Shown: positions 19,651 to 21,622 of the stretch, one piece after another
Layout of the letters: the number at the start of each line of letters is the position of its first letter
Position numbering within the stretch: the stretch's first letter is position 1
Assembly (NCBI GenBank): GCA_946544555.1
Contig: CAMNMI010000005.1
Span: 1-21,622, forward strand
DNA length: 21,622 nt
Direction of reading: 5' to 3'
Source of the DNA: an uncultured Rickettsiales bacterium
GTDB taxonomy: Bacteria > Pseudomonadota > Alphaproteobacteria > Rickettsiales > Deianiraeaceae
Position numbers and translations under genes: made by a program
The notes under the pieces: generated by a model
The model's database searches: none
What the model was told of the DNA's origin: nothing
Seen by the model: the letters and a program-made list of their open reading frames with translations, nothing else

Positions 19651-21552
19651 ATGGTGGCTGTCAAAAAAGTTGCAGAAATTGTAAAACATCAGCTCAAATG
19701 CGAGGAGATAAACCTCAGATTTTGGACGATTTTAACATTTGCGGCTGGCATTCTTGCATGCTTTTTTACTGGCCAAACTGCGCGTGTGATAGTCGCGACA
19801 TCAACCTGCATTGCGTTGCTGTTGGCGGCCATATTTCATATTTTGAATAGGAAAACAAAAATTTTGATTGTGTTTTTGGTGGCCTTTTTGTGCGGGTTTG
19901 CTTCCGCCGCATGGAAGATTTACACAACACCTGATGAACCCACTAAATACGGCGCGCGCGAGGCAATTTTTGATGCAAAAGTGAGAGACATAAGATTAAC
20001 CTCTGGCGACACAATTTTGACATTGTCCGCGATAAATCCACCAATTTTGTCCCTGAAAAATGGGCTGTTGAAGCTGAAATATGGTGGCAATCCGATGGAG
20101 TTTTCGGTTGGCAGCACAGTGAAAATCAAGACATCAATCAGGACCGTGTCATATGGCGTTTTCCCGGGCGACAAGAGCTATGAGAACTACGCTCGCTTTT
20201 TTGGCATCATCGCACGCGGAAACATCAAAGAATTGGAGGTTGTTGGTGGTAGTCAGAGCACCGTTGACGGCTTCCGCAAGCACTTGCAAAGCAGGATTTA
20301 CGAGGCCACAAACCGCAGTCGCGGCGCGGGCGTCATTATTGCAATTTTGACGGGCAACAACAGCTTCATTCCGCAAGAACAACTTGACAACATTCGGCAC
20401 TCCGGCTGCGCGCACATCTTGGCTATTTCAGGACTTCACATGTCAGTCATCGTTTCATTTGTATTCATGATTTTTATTCACATTTTCTCACTGTTCCCGA
20501 GCATCGCCCTGCGCTACAACACCAAGAAATTTGCGGCCATCCCAGCCATCGCGGTGTGTTTGATATACCTCCAAATTGCAAACGTGCCAATCTCGGCCTT
20601 CCGCAGTTTTATCATGGTCGCGCTGGGGTTTTTAGCACTCTTCCTCAACCGCGCGCGCACCTCAATGAATGTCCTGTTTTTCACATTTTTATCCATGCTC
20701 GTGCTGTCGCCAGAGCGCATTTTATCGCCCTCATTTCAGATGTCGTTCATGGCGGTCTTCGGCCTGATAAGTGCCTATAATAGCCGTCTCGTCAACAATG
20801 TGAACTGGCATCCAATCAAATCGCGCACGGTCAGATATATTGGTGGCATTCTTGCCTCGTCCGTCATCGCCACGCTGTCAACTGTGTTTTTTGAGATCTA
20901 CCACTTCAAGCAATACGCATGGATAGGGCTCGTGTCAAACATTCCAGTCATTCCGCTGACAGAGTTCTTGGTGCTGCCAATTTCGTTTGTCGGCATGCTT
21001 TGCAATGGCACCGCGCTTGGCGATTTGCTCTACCGCGTGGCCGACTTTTTTGCATGTATAATATATCAAATCACTGACTATACCGCCAATCTCCACAATG
21101 CTTATTTACTGGCTCCGCAGATGCAAACTTGGCAGTTAGGCATCATCATTGCTGGGCTTGTTGCAGTTTTTCTTGCGCGCAGTTGGGTGATTAAAATGGC
21201 AGGTATAATTATAATGATTTGTGGTGTAATTTCCTACATTAACTCACCAAAACCTGTGCTTGTCTACAACCAAAACTTGAAAAATATTGTCTTCTTGGAG
21301 GGTGGAAAATACTATTCCATTGAGCCAATTAAGAGTGATTATCTGCATAAAATCTGGGCGCAAAATCTGGGAGTGAGGGAAATTTTGCCGATGTCTGACA
21401 GTAAAGTTATTTCTTGCCAGCGTGCAAGAGAGAGGATAACCAGCTGTGAATACAAAATTGCTGACAATGTCTATTCCATTAAATATTCCAATAAGAAAAA
21501 GCCAGCGGTGGTTTATTTTAAGGGTGGACGCTTTGTTAAAGTGAAAGATTGA
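19651..21552 (+). CDS. comEC: ComEC/Rec2-type DNA uptake channel protein
   Basis: Inner-membrane protein thought to move transforming single-stranded DNA into the cytoplasm. Two N-terminal hydrophobic segments (about 25-60 and 70-88) precede a periplasmic OB-like DUF4131 region (about 100-200). The competence domain starts at about 225: AILTGNNSFIPQEQLDNIRH, then GCAHILAISGLHMSV (253-267), then many membrane helices, including PISAFRSFIMVALGFLALF. The C-terminal metallo-beta-lactamase domain of long ComEC proteins is absent; about 90 soluble residues without its HxHxDH motif take its place. At 633 aa it fits shorter alphaproteobacterial versions. The start is the ATG 9 nt after the lipA stop. 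No other competence gene is in the window. Confidence 0.93.
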   Translation: MVAVKKVAEIVKHQLKCEEINLRFWTILTFAAGILACFFTGQTARVIVATSTCIALLLAAIFHILNRKTKILIVFLVAFLCGFASAAWKIYTTPDEPTKYGAREAIFDAKVRDIRLTSGDTILTLSAINPPILSLKNGLLKLKYGGNPMEFSVGSTVKIKTSIRTVSYGVFPGDKSYENYARFFGIIARGNIKELEVVGGSQSTVDGFRKHLQSRIYEATNRSRGAGVIIAILTGNNSFIPQEQLDNIRHSGCAHILAISGLHMSVIVSFVFMIFIHIFSLFPSIALRYNTKKFAAIPAIAVCLIYLQIANVPISAFRSFIMVALGFLALFLNRARTSMNVLFFTFLSMLVLSPERILSPSFQMSFMAVFGLISAYNSRLVNNVNWHPIKSRTVRYIGGILASSVIATLSTVFFEIYHFKQYAWIGLVSNIPVIPLTEFLVLPISFVGMLCNGTALGDLLYRVADFFACIIYQITDYTANLHNAYLLAPQMQTWQLGIIIAGLVAVFLARSWVIKMAGIIIMICGVISYINSPKPVLVYNQNLKNIVFLEGGKYYSIEPIKSDYLHKIWAQNLGVREILPMSDSKVISCQRARERITSCEYKIADNVYSIKYSNKKKPAVVYFKGGRFVKVKD

Positions 21553-21593
21553 TTTGGGTTTATTTGTTGTTTTTTTTATTTGTTATTTTTTTT

Positions 21594-21610
21594 TTGCGCG
21601 GCCGCAGGCC
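21594..21610 (-). repeat. Possible degenerate end of the dispersed palindromic element
   Basis: On the minus strand these 17 bases match the last conserved bases of the element before the final C at 14 of 17 positions (GGCCT..GG.. then GCGCAA). Similarity stops beyond that and the bases run straight into TTGACTTGTCAA, so this is either a remnant or chance. The preceding stretch from 21553 is T-rich without a hairpin. Confidence 0.3.
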
Positions 21611-21622
21611 TTGACTTGTCAA

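Noticed and set aside
21553..21593. T-rich stretch after comEC as an intrinsic terminator
   Set aside because: There is no stem-loop directly before the T runs, so it does not meet the usual definition.
1..21622. CRISPR array or transposon
   Set aside because: The repeats are four dispersed elements kilobases apart with no regular spacers, and no transposase, integrase or cas gene is present.

Overview
The window looks like part of an alphaproteobacterial chromosome, most probably from a host-associated lineage such as Rickettsiales or Holosporales. The basis is moderate: AT-rich DNA, standard genetic code with TGG for Trp, compact housekeeping genes with many start/stop overlaps, a signal-peptide ankyrin protein, several orphan secreted or membrane proteins, a tRNA gene without encoded CCA, and dispersed GC-rich palindromic repeats. 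No rRNA or phylogenetic marker tree was available, so the assignment below class level is a guess. I saw no phage, insertion sequence, CRISPR array or plasmid gene. Coding density is high and no stretch above 300 bases lacks a gene.

Layout. 1-906: tail of a repeat, a strong promoter, then an acidic/lysine-rich unknown protein. 903-2063 (minus): hisS, whose stop overlaps the stop of that unknown gene. 2112-4286: a repeat copy, then acpP, fabF and rimM on the plus strand; rimM is cut short directly before another repeat copy. 4418-7764: three orphan genes, namely a small membrane protein (minus), a two-helix membrane protein (plus) and a long periplasmic ankyrin protein (minus). 7815-8054: a third full repeat, a promoter and tRNA-Arg(CCT). 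8057-9777 (minus): a TPR protein translationally coupled to a shortened thiM. 9876-11781 (plus): rpsO, rplM, rpsI and ruvX, tightly packed; rplM and rpsI carry long basic N-terminal extensions. 11769-15240 (minus): a coupled set of a LppC/LpoA-like lipoprotein, an amino-acid-type ABC ATPase and folC. 15300-21552 (plus): an enlarged rpoD, an AT-rich unknown gene that may be leaderless, lipA and comEC.

The most interesting non-gene signal is a dispersed element of about 109-120 bp. There are three complete copies (2112-2220, 4289-4408, 7815-7923), one cut by the window start (1-25), and a possible remnant at the window end. Its ends and core are nearly identical between copies. Two internal arms differ completely between copies yet stay complementary to each other, the signature of a selected or self-templated hairpin. 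Three of the four clear copies end 14-15 nt before a -35-like hexamer.

The genes cover translation (hisS, rpsO, rplM, rpsI, rimM, ruvX, tRNA-Arg), transcription (rpoD), fatty acid and lipoate synthesis (acpP, fabF, lipA), cofactor metabolism (folC, thiM), transport and envelope functions, and DNA uptake (comEC). Recurrent features are little or no Shine-Dalgarno signal, very short predicted leaders, and start/stop overlaps (TAATG, ATGA) inside operons.
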